A stretch of 64,000 nt of DNA, from contig CM077828.1 in the NCBI GenBank assembly GCA_039720395.1, forward strand, positions 24,966,717 to 25,030,716, in the 5' to 3' direction. Every line of letters begins with the position of its first letter. Within the stretch, counting starts at the first letter, position 1. The DNA comes from Liquidambar formosana. Taxonomy: Eukaryota; Streptophyta; Magnoliopsida; Saxifragales; Altingiaceae. Positions 40,880 to 53,186 of this stretch are shown one piece after another. Below the pieces are notes generated by a model that saw only the letters and a list, made by a program, of their open reading frames with translations, made no database searches and was not told the origin of the DNA. A program made the translations under genes and the position numbers.

Positions 40880-43800
40880 CTCTTGACTATTAACTATTTT
40901 TTATTCCTCCTTTTTTTTTTTTTTCCTGAGGGAATTACAGATAAGTCCGATTATGGATAAACACTTACAATTCAATACAAATAATTACTAACCTATTAAT
41001 AAATGATTATTAACTTAACTAAGAAGGACTATTAACTACAATTGAACCGTAATTGTTTAGCAGTAGCCGATCTATAAACTCCCCCCCCTTTTTTTTTTTT
41101 TTTTTTTTTGTTTTTTTGGGATGGTGGGTTTTGGGGTGGTGTGGGGGTAAAGATTATTTTTTTTTCCTTAATTTAAATTTAATAAAGGTGTTCTGGACTT
41201 TGGCTCCAAACTAATCCTCAAATATGTATTGTTCTTTTGTTGTACACTTACCAAGCAAATATAAGAATTATCTTCAAAGAAGATCAAATGCTTTTGCAGG
41301 GTTTCAAATGTTTAACTTATATATGATTGTAGTTTGTTTATTTAGGCGGAATTAAGAGGAATCAGAATAAAATAAAAAGAGAATTTAGTAATGAGCATAG
41401 TTGGTCCATTTTATTCCAATTCTGATTTCTCTTGATTCCAACAAAATAAACATGCTCTTGAAGGCTTATCAAGACTAAGGTTACCACTAAACTAACGTCT
41501 TTAATTGTGAAACTAACGGCTCTAATTGTGTATTTTGTTTAATTGTCTAAATTTGCTGCTGCATCCGTGCATGATTCATTGACAAAAGTAACCACTAGAT
41601 GAGCATGCACATGAAAAGGGTAGTTTTTTCTCCAAAAGCTGTGTAATATAGGTAAGAGGAAAGGAAAAAAGTTAAGTATTAAGGATGAAGCTCATCATCA
41701 ACACATGTCGCGCAAGGTACGTATTCATGGCAAAGTTTTCATTTTCCCTTTTTCTTTTCTTTTTATAATATGTTTCATATATATTTCAAAGATTTTCCGA
41801 AGTTGTTTCAAAATGTTTCATAACGGATGGGACCCATAAGGGTCACACATTATTGTGGATCCCAACACATGTTGGAAAAATAAAAAATTTTGGGATTTAT
41901 AATATTGCTTTTTTTTTTTTTTTTTTTTGAACTTTAAATTCATTGGAAAAGGAGTAAAAGCTTGAGGCCGGCTCAAAAAACTGTATTTTTATAAATAAAT
42001 AAAGGCGCTAAATTATTGTGCTCATATTCTCCTACATTATTATTTATTTATTTATGGTGGAAATTGTCCTACACTGTTCGACTCCACCTAAACATTCCCA
42101 AAAGATGCAGTGAAGTGTCACTCTCCAAAGTCCAAATTATTTTGTTGATTCAACTGCCAACATCTAACCACTATCTGCAACCTAATAAAGATGATAGCAT
42201 CATCCTGAAAGATTAGAACATAGGGGCTTTTAATAAAAAGGGACAAAAACAAAAACAAAAACATAGAACATAATGAATCAACAAATGCTTAACTAATTCT
42301 CCATGTTCAGAATATGTAATTCTCAAATGGACCATCCATAAGCAATTATTCCCACTGCAAATGGTGGTAAAGTGTTGGCAATTGAAGCAAAGGAACCCCC
42401 CCAACTCTTTAGCCAAAAATAAAAAATAAAAATAAAAATAAAAATAACAATAATACCCCTTTACACGGATTCGGATTTGGTGTAGTTGGCTAGCTATTTT
42501 TATTGTAGTAAACATAAGATCGATGACACGTAGGCAAGGAAGAGAAATAGATGGCTGTTACACATTGGGCGTCAAATGCATCTTTCGAATTTCAACCCTC
42601 TATTTCTTCTACTTGCCACGTGTCATCGATTTACTATACCATGCAGTATAAATCCTTTTTACATCTAGTAATGGAACCCCACATTAGCCACCAAAATAAA
42701 AAAAAAAAAAAAAATAAAAATAAAAAAATCCCTTCTTCTCCATTAATTGCCAATCCCTTGCAAAGTTGTATTTACCTAAAACTTTCATCAGGTATTTTTC
42801 TCTAACCTCCATATTTTCACTTCCTCCGCGTCTTTATAAATTGCATTTTTTATATATTTTTTTTAATTTATTCCGAAATACTGGATAGCTCATAACTGGC
42901 TTATATGGTTCGTGGCTTCACCGCTATGTCTAGCATTGGTCTCTTCGATAACAATGGAGGAACTCAAAATTTAAACCTATCCAAAACCTAAGCTAAGGCT
43001 CATTGGTAAATAACATTTGGATATTATATTCCCAGGCAAAGTCAACATTGCAACACATCTCATATCCTCTTAATTTTTTTCCTTTTCCTTTATTTATTCT
43101 TTTTTTTGGTCCTTTGGTCGGGGTCTCTTGTCCTGTTCATAACAGGTCATTCTCCCAAACTCCTTCAATGACTGCAATGCCAGACAAAATTTGGAAATTT
43201 CTTGCAAGAGGAACATTCTTACACCAAATAGTCCTCTAAATTAATTTCAAACCTCAAGACCCCACTTATCAATCTACCGCTTTATTTAATTTGTATAATC
43301 ACTTTTTTTTCTTTTTTCTTTTTGCCTCACCATCAGGATGAGCTGGCTTTTGTTTGATAACTTTAACTTAATTTGGTGAATGACTTAGATCTACTGCGAA
43401 ATGAACATGGTATGTTAACATAAGTACAACCATAACCCTTAGCTGAACCAACCAACTTGAAATATGTAGTCAAGTTCAATGGACTAGAAAAAAAGAATAA
43501 AAAAAAGTCTGAAAGTGCTGTGAGCACAATTAACAATAGCGCTTTTAATTAATTATTTTTTATTATTATAAAAAATTGTACTAACAGTTTACTATTTTGT
43601 ACTTTGAAAAACACTTTATAATTAGACAAGCCTAAACAGAAGCAACAACCCCAAATATTATGATAAAACGTCCATGGGAGGTGTTGTGAGCATTATCATG
43701 GTGCAATATCACCCCTTTGCATGGTCTTTCCCTTCTATGGTTGTGACAAACCTTGAAAACTCTATTAATATAATGGAGGTTTTTTTGCCAAAAAAAAAAG

Positions 43801-44447
43801 TGGCTTGGTATGATGAATTTGCTGTCTTTTTTGAACCGACCAATAGGTTTTGAGACTTGAGATCACCACCACCATAGTAGTCTAACATGGTGTTTCAAAG
43901 ACTAAAGAGGTGGCTTGCAGCCGTGAAATTATTTGTGAGAAATTATTCGTGACCCTAATCTATGGAAAGCATATCTCCATTTGAAGGTGGTGACTAGAGA
44001 AAACATTCCTGATGGTTTGGGTGGGAAAGATGGAGAACATGGGGGTTAGGGAAAACAGTGAGTTTGGATTTGAGGGTATAAAAAAGCTAATATGAAAATT
44101 TAAAAAAAAAAATATACATATATATATATATATATAATAGCTAATAAGTATATGGGTAGTGCTATATGAAGCACCCTTCATACAATACCCCCGTGCAGCA
44201 CCAACTCATATCAATAAAAGAGAGATTTGTTAAATAAATTGAGAAAGATTTGGTCCATACATTGCAAATAAGGTGTTGTACATAACATTTCCCTAAGTCT
44301 ATTAAACTATGAGATTAAATTAAAAAAATATTTTGATGGGTTATTGTTAAAACTAATTTTCTAATTGAGATTATTGCTATCATATGATAAAAATTTATAA
44401 TTTTAACCCAAAAAAAAAAACTCTTAAAGCGTTAGTAGCACCACCGC
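40880..44447. other. Intergenic DNA between PCO and the duplication
   Basis: No gene is supported. It holds C10-T21 at about 41082-41110, a poly-T plus LINE-tail-like segment at about 41909-41995 (minus orientation), an (AAAAAT)n stretch near 42418-42450 and short hairpin-repeat relics at about 43505-43560. Confidence 0.5.
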
Positions 44448-44647
44448 TTTTACCTTGTTTCCAAGAATCAGGCGGTTTTCTTGCTTTCAATTAAAGGTCC
44501 CCAAATCATACGAAATTAGGGTTCGTTTCTCAGTTTCGCTCCCAAACTCTAGAGTCTCGACACTAGGGTGGCTCGTCTCCTCAAGCAGAGTATCCTATTG
44601 CTCACGCTCAACGGCCTACCAAATAATCAAGCATTCCTCCATTTTTC
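44448..44647 (+). other. Leader-like sequence before duplication unit A
   Basis: This stretch is less AT-rich, contains ATTAGGGTTCG and pyrimidine tracts, and reads like a plant 5' UTR, but it has no attached coding exon that I can recognise. It is absent in front of unit B, so it marks the ancestral left border of the duplicated segment. Confidence 0.4.
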
Positions 44648-45920
44648 TCTCTCTTCTTCAACACCTTCTTGGTTCTCTCTCTCTCTATATATATATGTGT
44701 GTGTGATTTGAACTTACTATACTTAGCTATTTAGCTCTTCTCTCCTTGCACAGTTAACCCATTTGACAATTTTTTTTATTTTTTTTCTGGGGATATTTTT
44801 CATCGGAATTTGATCATATACATACACTAGTTTCCATAGAGACACAAATTGCCTTAAAGAGAATGAGATACCTATGCCTCAACCTGCCACTTCGCTTGTA
44901 TCAATAACATTGTTTCATTATTGTTGGGCTCCTGTAATGGCTTGCTTCGTAACAAAAAATGATAATTCACCTTTCTCGTCTTTGCCTAATGTTCAGAGCC
45001 CGCCAATAGATTCTATGAAGCTACATCACCCTCCTACATGTCCTGAACATTCAATGCATTCACATCAACCTGATGCTGATGTTTAGGGCCACCAATAGAT
45101 TCTGCGAAGCCAAATCAATCTGATGTTTAGGACCTCTTGCACCTCTGAATGTTTTGGTGCAGCCACATCAACCTGATCTTCAGGACTCATAAATAAATAT
45201 ATTAATAAAAATTCAATCAAAATAAATACGAGTAAAACAAAAAATGATAATTCACCTTTCTCGTATATAAATGTTCCATGTATCACATTCTCAAATTTTG
45301 AAATTTTTTTTCTCAAACAGAAAGAATCTCATCTCTGTAAGTGGACTAATTGAAAGATTGCTTGTTGACTTTTGTTTCTTGGGTTTGCTTGCTTCTTCTA
45401 CTACTCTTTTTTATATGTTTAGAGGATGAAATATTGAAAAGACGGGGAAGGTAAGAGAGAAAAAGGGTTGCATAGTAGTGACAATTTATATACAGAGCTA
45501 TATGAGTTGGGTTAGCCTTGGGCTTTGGTGTGTTCCTTCCATATCTTTAAAGTTCTTTTAAGTTCTATCTCTTGCCCTCTTTTTCTCTCTCTCTCAAATC
45601 ATCACTGTGAACTCTATATTTTACTCAAAGAATAAATTGTTTATAAGATATGAAATTGATGCCTATGCCAAATGAGGTTTTTCTTATTTATAGGCACTCG
45701 TGTGTATAAAGAATGGCTAGGATCTTTACATGTGTTTTTGATCTAATGACTGGGAGTAATCTAGATAGGCATTAAAAAATAGTGCTACATAAAAATATCT
45801 ATAATATCTAATAAATTATTTTTGAGTACTACACCCTTGCTGCCTTGCACACTTGTCTATTGTATTTTAAAATATTCAACTTTATTATACTACTAGTTTC
45901 CAAACCAGTGCAATGCACAG

Positions 45921-45991
<71 letters not shown>

Positions 45992-46003
45992 TATATATAT
46001 TAG
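45921..46003. repeat. Expanded (AT)n tract between Helitron 3' ends
   Basis: About 80 bases of AT in unit A against about 10 in unit B (54469-54480). Confidence 0.85.
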
Positions 46004-46689
46004 ATTCAAAACTTGTGCGATGCACAGATTTATTTATAAAAATAATATTATTAGAAAATTAAAATTTTAACATAGTATTTATTTTCTAAAATAGTAAAAT
46101 GCATTTTTTAATATAATATGTCAATTAAATTTTAAAGATATAGACAAAAATAAATTACTTTAATAGTGGAAGTTTGTAAAAAAATGTATTTGATGTAATG
46201 TTAGTGTAATATATCACATAAAATTTATGTATACTTCCAAAAAGGATAAATTATTTAGAAAAAAAATATTTAATGGTGGAAGCTTGTAAAAAATTGAAGA
46301 AAGTGAAACGTTATGGTATTTGGTGGAAAAAGATTAAGACTTTCTAAAGCCTAGTCCATCCCATGATCATGGTTTTGATATGTTAGTACATATTCCGGTA
46401 TATCGCATTTTTTTTTTTAATCATCATTGTCTTTATTTGTCTTTCTTTCTAATTATAACTATTTTTAGTTTCATATGTTCAATTTTTGGGACAGAAGATG
46501 AATAGGTATAATGAAAACGAAAAAAATATGATACAATCTAATAAGTTTGGATTGAACGTTGTATAGTGTAGGTTTTCCAATTCTTCCACATGAAAACAAA
46601 GAGATATGTAGTATACATCAAGCGTCAACTTACCTATACCATGTGAAAAAAGAGCAGTGAAAACCCAAAAAATAAAAAATAAAAAAATT

Positions 46690-47022
46690 GGAGAAATTAC
46701 CTTTTGGTGATCACTTCCCAACTTAATACCATACAAAGAAAATTCGTAGTCCTTTTGAATCACATATACAGTTGATTTGTTGCAAGTTGGCAGATAATAT
46801 TCTTTCTTTGGTATTAAGTTGGAAAGTGATCACTAAAAAAGGTAATTTCCTCAAAAGTCATAAAGTAACTTACTTTTGAGTGAATATTTCCCAACTTAAT
46901 ACAAAATAAAGAAAATTGATAGTTATTTTGACGTAAGTATACAGTTAATTTATAATAAGTTGACAGACACTATCCCTTTTTTGGTATTAGGTTAGAAAAG
47001 GGACACTAAAATGTAATATTTG
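46690..47022. mobile_element. Pair of related about 165-bp MITEs
   Basis: 46690-46852 has arms GGAGAAATTACCTTTTGGTG against a mirrored GTGATCACTAAAAAAGGTAA and the shared core CCAACTTAATACCA. 46853-47022 is a diverged second unit in tandem with the same core. Unit B copy: 55166-55499. Confidence 0.65.
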
Positions 47023-47220
47023 CCTTTTTTCTCCAACGTGTTCTACTGTTTAGCATGTGATTTGAAAAAAAAAAAAAATTATAAATTTGACACGTGGCAT
47101 CACCAGGGCTCATTTCATCCATTATATATATAGTACTAGTTTATAACCCGTGCAACACACGGGTAAAGTTTGTAAAGATAAATGTTGTCAAAAATAAAAA
47201 TTATATATATATATATATAT

Positions 47221-47395
47221 AGCACTGATCAGGTCAGTACGTGTTGATATAAGTTATATCAGTATCATGCATTGAGGGTTGTAGCCCTTACATTGGCGCA
47301 ATGTATCCCTTAACCCATTAATGCATGAGGTACAACCCCAAATGCGGGTGTTGATATGATTTATTTCAGTACATGCTTACTCGATCATCATCTTA
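47221..47395. mobile_element. MITE (same family as 35521-35690)
   Basis: Arms with TGTTGATATAAGTTATATCA and the mirrored TTGATATGATTTATTTCAGT, with core words GGTTGTAGCCCTTACATT and AATGCATGAGGTACAACC. Unit B copy 55691-55864. Confidence 0.6.
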
Positions 47396-47416
47396 TACAC
47401 ACACACACACACACAC

Positions 47417-47580
47417 TCGCAATGGTAGTTTAGATGACAAAGAACCACGGCTCAGGAATCAAGTCTCGAGTTCGTGTCTTCACTCCCTCATTATCGGATG
47501 CATAGACTTGCGGATAGTTTGTGCATCATGAGGGATTAGTTTGGGCTTAACGGTTTGAGATACCATTTGTTTGGTAAAAA
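47417..47580 (+). mobile_element. SINE-like segment
   Basis: A GGTAGTTTAGATGAC box-A-like word and a box-B-like GAGTTCGTGTC (47468-47478) are spaced as in tRNA-derived SINEs. It follows an (AC)n tract. Unit B copy starts near 55885. No target duplication resolved. Confidence 0.4.
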
Positions 47581-48233
47581 TGTATTTGCACAAATTTTTA
47601 AACATTTTTATAGTTTTGTAAGTAATTTGTACCATTTTTTTATGCATTTTCACCATTTCCATATAACGATTCTCTCCTTAATTGCAACTTAAGGGCACAT
47701 GTTAAGGATATTATCAATCAACTTGCTACAAATTGATTGTATACATGTTTTAAAATGACTACCAATTTCCTTTGTTTGCTATTAAATTGGGAAGTGTGAG
47801 AAGAAGAAATAAAAGTTTAGAAAGAGAGAAAATGGGTGGAGCAAAGAGAGAAGAAGAAGAAGATAAAAGAACATATAGATCATTTCAATTTTTGATAATA
47901 AACCATCTGAAGAATTTTGATTAAATAATTTTTTTTTCGTCAAAGACAGATCTAGAAAATTTAAAGATTTCGACGTGTCGTTTTTTTTTTAATCATTTTT
48001 TCCTCTATCTATCTCTCTTTCTTATTATGACTATTTATAATTTTATACGTTCAATTTTTGAGAGAGAAGATGACTAAGTCTAAAGAAAATGAATAAATAT
48101 GGTAGTTTACAAAGTTTGGGATGAACATTGTATAGTGTGGGTTTTTCGATTCTCTCACATGAAAACAAAGAGATGTATGGTGAATACCAAGCAACAATTT
48201 ACTTGCATGAAAAAGAGCACCAAAAAAATATTA

Positions 48234-48578
48234 GGGAAATTACTTTTTGATGATCACTTCTTAACTTAATACTAGACAAAGTAAGGTGGTAGTCATTTTG
48301 AAACATGTATACAGTCAATTTGTATTAAATTAACAGCGAATAACTTTTGTTTGATATTAAAATAGAAAGTGGTCACTAAAAAAGCAATTTCTTCAAAAGT
48401 TACCAATAAGTAATTTTTTGGAAAAATTAAATTTTAGTGGTCAAATTTTAATGTAATACGAAATAAAAGAAATTAGTAGTCATCTTCACGAATATGTATA
48501 ATTAAGTTGTAGCAAGTTGACAGCTTACATCTTTTATTGGTATTAAGTTATAAAAGGATTACCAAAAGGTAATTTTTC
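48234..48578. mobile_element. Second pair of about 165-bp MITEs, unit A
   Basis: GGGAAATTACTTTTTGATGA is mirrored by GGTCACTAAAAAAGCAATTT, followed by a tandem diverged relative. Same family as 46690-47022. Unit B copy 56704-57044. Confidence 0.55.
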
Positions 48579-48761
48579 AAAAAAAGTTCATTGTTGAGCA
48601 TGTGATTTAAAAAAAAAAAAAAAAACGAAACGCGTGGCAGCTACAGGTAATGGTTTCGGCCATGGTTTCCAATCATTCATTGAAAGAAGAAAGAGAGGGA
48701 GAGAAGAGGAAAGTAACACGTGGCATGAAATGGTTTCAAATCCTTTGTTATATATATATTA

Positions 48762-49927
48762 CTAGAAGGAACCCACACAATGCGCGGGAATCGCAAACTC
48801 TGAGACAATGTTGCAGGTTTAACTTCTCATTCCCTATTAGGACCACTGCTAGTTATGTTTAATCTGAGTCTTAATTGATACCAAGTGAAAGTTATACCCT
48901 GTTAGCAAAAAAGAAATAAGGATAAATAAATATCATCGACTCAAATGCTTAGTGAAGACGTGACAACCTATTTAAACAAATGCGAAAATTCAAAAAAATA
49001 TAAGTTGAAGGAAAAATATTTAATCATTGATTGAGCTTTTGTCGAATACACTTTCAAAACCCTATCAAAACATAATAATTGTTTCTATAATGAACTAAGG
49101 CTGTGTTTGGTACGTGGGTTTAGGGGATGGAATGGAATATTTATTCCATTGTCAAAAAAAATGGAGAACGTAATCCTTGTTCTTGAGATTGGCTATTCCA
49201 TCAAAATGATGGAATAAGCATTCCACCCCCCACAAAAGGGAATGCTCATTCCAGCCAAAGAAAGAAAAATGCAATGCCCATGGAGCCCACCCCCTGACAG
49301 AAATCATTATTCCGATCTCATCTCATCTCATTTTATCCTCATTCTTCTCTCTCTCTCTCTCTCTCTTTCACAAAAAATCATCTACAATTTCATAGCTTTT
49401 TTTTTTTTTTTTTGGTTAAATAATTTCATAGCTTTGGTCGTAGGAATTTTGTTGTCGTCGCCAATCTCGTCGCCTTCACTGATCTCGTTATTGGCGCGAA
49501 GGGAAAGTCATCGCTGTCGTCGTTCTCATCACCGCCCCCATCGTTGTCGCGCCTCCACAAGACGTCGTCATCGTGGGTGATCTGATTGCTATCGTCATCC
49601 CAGCGCTATCGCCGTACTTGTCCTCATCTCCTCCCAGATCTACACCACTTCAAATCTACAACTCATGAAGCATAGCAGACCTCTTGGTTGTGGCAGCCAT
49701 GGCAACCCCGTCGATTACAACAGTTGTCGAATGGGTATGCCATGACAAAGATGATAAAATAAAAAAAATAAAAATAAACACACAAAAGATTCAATCTTAA
49801 TGATGATGATGATAGTGGCCATAAAAAAAATGGGTATGGATTTAGGATTTGGGTTTCATATAGGTGTGAGGGGGAGAGAGGGAGAGAGAGGAGTATGAGA
49901 GAATGAGTGTACATATCTGATGAGTGG

Positions 49928-49963
<36 letters not shown>

Positions 49964-50136
49964 GAGAATAAGGGTCGTACGGGAAAGGAAGGGGAAAAAA
50001 AAAAAATCCTGCTGATGTCACCATATGGGTCCAAAATAAATGAGAGAAGAGGGTTTTGGAGGGAAAGGTTATGAGTTTTACTAACCTCATCTATGGATGA
50101 GGTCAACAAAACTCTTAATTATAGTATTAGAATAGA
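48762..50136 (-). mobile_element. Non-autonomous Helitron, unit A copy
   Basis: The minus-strand 5' end TCTATTCTAATACTATAATT is at 50136. The 3' end, CCCGCGCATTGTGTGGG hairpin then TTCCTTCTAG, is at 48762. The interior includes a GC-richer block (49440-49720) of unknown origin and (CT)n/(GA)n tracts. The host base before the 5' end is G rather than A, probably a later mutation, since the unit B copy has the expected A. Confidence 0.75.
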
Positions 50137-50179
<43 letters not shown>

Positions 50180-50180
<1 letters not shown>

Positions 50181-51544
50181 CTATACTACCTATAAAAAGA
50201 TGAATGTAAGAAAAACTTTTGATTGACTAATATGCCCTTATTTTAATTTTTAAATACACAACTACCCACCCTTCTGCATATATAGGAAATATAGCAATAT
50301 GGAAACTATAATTCTAAAACACATACCTTAATATATAAAACACAAATAGGAATTTAAAGGAAACCCTAAATCAAATACTCCATTTAATACTATACATATA
50401 ATCCTAAAACACGTTGACTTTGTATCTCCCTCTTCCTCTCATTCTCTAGCAAATGAGAATGGCCTGTTAGAGGCACACCTACTTCCCAGCGCAGTCACAA
50501 ACCAAATATCTACATCATGGAGACGATACATAGAAACAATACCGGATCTCAAGGGACTGTTGCGTGAGTGTTTTATACTTTTATTATGTATTTCTTGAAA
50601 TTTGGTGAGAATTCATATAATGCTGAATTTGTTTGTAGTAGGGGGTGGTTGTTTTCGAAGATTTTGGGTAGACTAGGAAAACCTTGAATGTGTTTTGATT
50701 GTGACGTGGAAATCGTTGGAATGGGTCATATATGCATATGATAATTATTATTATTATTTTGATTGAATTTGGTTGTTGATGGGAAGGGAGGGGGAAAAAG
50801 AAAAATGAAAAAAATAAAATGAAAATCTCGATCTCCACTCTCTTTTCAATCTCTAAGTGAACAAAAAAAAAATGTAGATGATGATACCATATAAAAATAA
50901 AATTGAGAATTTTTTTTTTGAAAAAGTAAGAAAAACTATATTATGAGGGATCAATTTCACTTATTAAAAAAATAAATTAAATAATATTTCAAAGCATCAA
51001 AAATATAAAATATAGAAAATAAAAATAAAATAATTATGTTTGCTACTTTTCTTTGGAATGCACATCTCAAATTGAAGTAGCAAATTGCCACAGCTCACAT
51101 AAGGTAGCAAAAGACGGATTTGTTACTTTTTTTTTTTTTTTTACCTCCCTCAAAGATGCTCCTGTATCACATATTAAATTATATTATATCTATACTACCT
51201 ATAAAATTTTATACTTTAGAAATATTTTTGATCGACCATTACATCCTTATTTTAAATTTTAAATATTTATTTGCCCCACATATTTAACCAATTAAGAATG
51301 TTTTATATTTAACCAATTAAGAATGTTCATTTTTCTAGCAAAAAAGAAGGAAAAAGATAACATAATTTATGTTCACTTCATAAATTCTATATAGCCTCCA
51401 CTATTATGCATGTGTTCTAACTAACTTCTTATTCTTTCCATAACTCCTAACAATTGAAAGAATTTTGACCTATTGTGTTGAGCGTTTATTCTAATAAGTT
51501 AAATTAACACAAAAGTAACAAATAATTAGATTTTCATGTTCAAT

Positions 51545-51581
<37 letters not shown>

Positions 51582-51643
51582 GAATTTATAAATTTTTTTA
51601 TTTAAATAATATTCATGTGCAACGCACGTGTACCCATATCTAG
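50180..51643 (+). mobile_element. Plus-strand Helitron with two 5' ends
   Basis: It starts A|TCTATACTACCTATAAAAAG at 50180 and ends with the hairpin-like CATGTGCAACGCACGTG and CCATATCTAG|T at 51643. A second, similar 5' end A|TCTATACTACCTATAAAATT lies at 51189, so a 455-bp element (51189-51643) may be nested or may share the 3' end. The extra 1-kb interior has an exon-like piece at 50520-50567 (METIHRNNTGSQGT before a GTGAGTG donor). Absent from unit B. Confidence 0.7.
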
Positions 51644-51652
51644 TATTATATA

Positions 51653-52796
51653 TGTAACGCCCCAAAATTTATAAACATTAACACGTATAATTTTTATGAG
51701 CTCCGTACAAATAAATTCTTTTAAAAATACATTCCATTTGAAAATACAGAGTATTACGCAGCTGCGGGTAGCCATGGTTAACCCAAAACTCATCATCAAT
51801 ATACATTGGCCAACCAAATGAATAAAATTACATCAGCTTTAAATAAAAATAAATGTACGCGATAACTTCTCCAAATCTCGACCCCAATTCTATTACGTGC
51901 CGCCAACAATTATCACCTGAAAATATATTGGGGTGAGCGAACCACTGCCTAGTAGGAAATCTAATTCCTATACAATAAATAACGTTTCAAAATCACATGC
52001 AAGCATTGATATATTCAAAATAATATATAAATCAAATAATACGAACTCCAAATCATAAACCTCAAATATAATCCAACTGTCAATGAAATCAACCATCATA
52101 AACCTCAAATATATCACCATCAATAATTATCACCTTGCATAAATAAAATCTTAACATATGCTTCAAAATAATCATCATTCACTGTACAAGAATTAAACCC
52201 CCTACCTCACAAATGAGTGAATAAAATAAATCAGATTAAAACTTCTCATGCTCCGACCGATGAACCGTCCGGCCACTGCCTCTCTCAGCTTCTCCTTTCC
52301 TCTCGTTTCTTCCTTTCTCTCTTCTATTCTTCTCCTTTTATTTCTTTCCCTCTTTTTATTTCTTCTCTCCCGTCCCTATCTCCTTTCTTTTCTTTCTTCC
52401 TTTATTTCTTCTTCTTTTCTATTCCTCCCACCTAACGCCATTTATTATCTTTGACTTTCCTTCTTTCTTTTCTTTCTTATCTTCTCTTCTTTTTTTTCTC
52501 TTGTCTCCTGATCTTGTTTTCTTCTTTCCACACGGAAACTAATCTTCTTTCTCTTTTTTTTTTTCTTCTTTTGTTTCTTTCTTCCTTTTGTCTTTTCTTT
52601 CCTCCATCCATGTATATATATATATAAAACCACCATCTAATTATTTTCTTCACCCAAAGCAGTTTAATGTAATGTCTCCCAACATCCAACTGACCAAATC
52701 TTTATTTTCAATATAAAATATTTAAAGTTATCACCTTGTGTATAATTCCACCAAATATACACGTAAAATAAATCAATAAATATTCGGGGTATTACA
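51653..52796. mobile_element. Solo LTR (1144 bp)
   Basis: It begins TGTAACGCCCC and ends GGGGTATTACA, inverted TG..CA termini, with a 5-bp target duplication ATATA (51648-51652, 52797-52801; low complexity). It contains a 350-base pyrimidine-rich block (about 52265-52605). No internal retrotransposon sequence remains, as after LTR-LTR recombination. Absent from unit B. Confidence 0.8.
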
Positions 52797-52824
52797 ATAT
52801 AGATGTATAGATAGATATAGATGA

Positions 52825-52995
52825 GGGGAAATTACCGATTGACTCCACGTTTCCATGGAATTGACCCATAAGGATATTTTGACTATCAACTTGTTTTTGT
52901 TTTCAGTAGTTTATAATAAAGTCAGTAGTCAGTTTGTTGAGGCAATCCTTTTGGGGCAATTCCATGGAAACATGGAATCAATCGGTAATTTCTCC
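52825..52995. mobile_element. Small MULE-type MITE (171 bp)
   Basis: TIRs of about 45 bp start GG(G/A)GAAATTACCGATTGA and contain TTTCCATGGAATTG. The 9-bp flanks TATAGATGA and TATAGATTA differ at one base. Absent from unit B. Confidence 0.8.
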
Positions 52996-53004
52996 TATAG
53001 ATTA

Positions 53005-53186
53005 TACAGATATACGTAAAGATGTTTAGGGTTTCAGGTTGCGTTCTCTCTGTTGCTTTCAGTTGGTCCTAGCCGTCACTGGCCGCCGCTGTTGTCCAGG
53101 TTCGTATATTCTTCACTGGATAATTGCTTTTCTTAAGTCAAAATGCGGTTTCAGTTGGTTCTCATTCGATTCCATGGTTGATTCTC
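53005..53186 (+). pseudogene. Orphan promoter/5' leader copy of the 60798 gene
   Basis: It matches 60600-60743, including TTAGGGTTTCAGGTTGCGTT, the CTAGCCGTCACTGGCCGCCG block and the ATTC(G/C)ATTC..GGTTGATTCTC end, then switches abruptly to unit-B sequence instead of coding DNA. It retains the telo-box-like TTAGGGTTT (53026-53034) and extra leader sequence around 53106-53150. It could still act as a promoter but has no attached coding exon. Confidence 0.85.

Larger units (their letters stand above)
45893..47135 (-). mobile_element. Helitron array member 1, unit A
   Basis: Minus-strand 3' end at 45893 (..GTGCATTGCAC.. hairpin then GGTTTGGAAACTAG, host T after it). A second 3' end in tandem reads ..GTGCATCGCAC..GAATCTAAT at about 46002, beyond an AT tract. 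The body (46418-47120) is homologous to 47990-48750 of member 2. No intact TC 5' end is seen; it stops against the next 3' end. Unit B equivalent: 54438-55613. Confidence 0.55.
47136..48761 (-). mobile_element. Helitron array member 2, unit A
   Basis: The minus-strand 3' end at 47136 reads CCCGTG(TGTTG)CACGGG then TTATAAACTAG followed by T, a classic Helitron hairpin and CTRR terminus. It includes the MITE at 47221-47395 and the SINE-like segment at 47417-47580. Unit B equivalent: 55614-57234, with a perfect CCCGTG/CACGGG stem. Confidence 0.65.
44648..53186. repeat. Large tandem duplication, unit A (8.5 kb)
   Basis: Sequence from 44648 aligns directly to unit B from 53183 (initial offset 8535), with only scattered substitutions and small indels. 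The homology runs through the Helitron arrays to the TCTATACTAATACTATAA-type Helitron end (50136 against 58816) and resumes in the gene-5 promoter/leader (53000-53186 against 60600-60743). Unit A carries three insertions not found in B: 50180-51643, 51653-52796 and 52825-52995. Their removal leaves about 5.75 kb, matching B without its MULE (about 5.86 kb). Confidence 0.9.

Noticed and set aside
44874..45086. 70-codon open frame present in both duplication units (also 53419-53631)
   Set aside because: Shared only because the DNA was duplicated: about six of the few differences change amino acids and hardly any are silent, the opposite of purifying selection. No known domain.
49663..50109. 148-codon minus-strand frame
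   Set aside because: Composed largely of a (CT)n-encoded Ser/Leu run inside a Helitron; the unit B copy does not keep it open.
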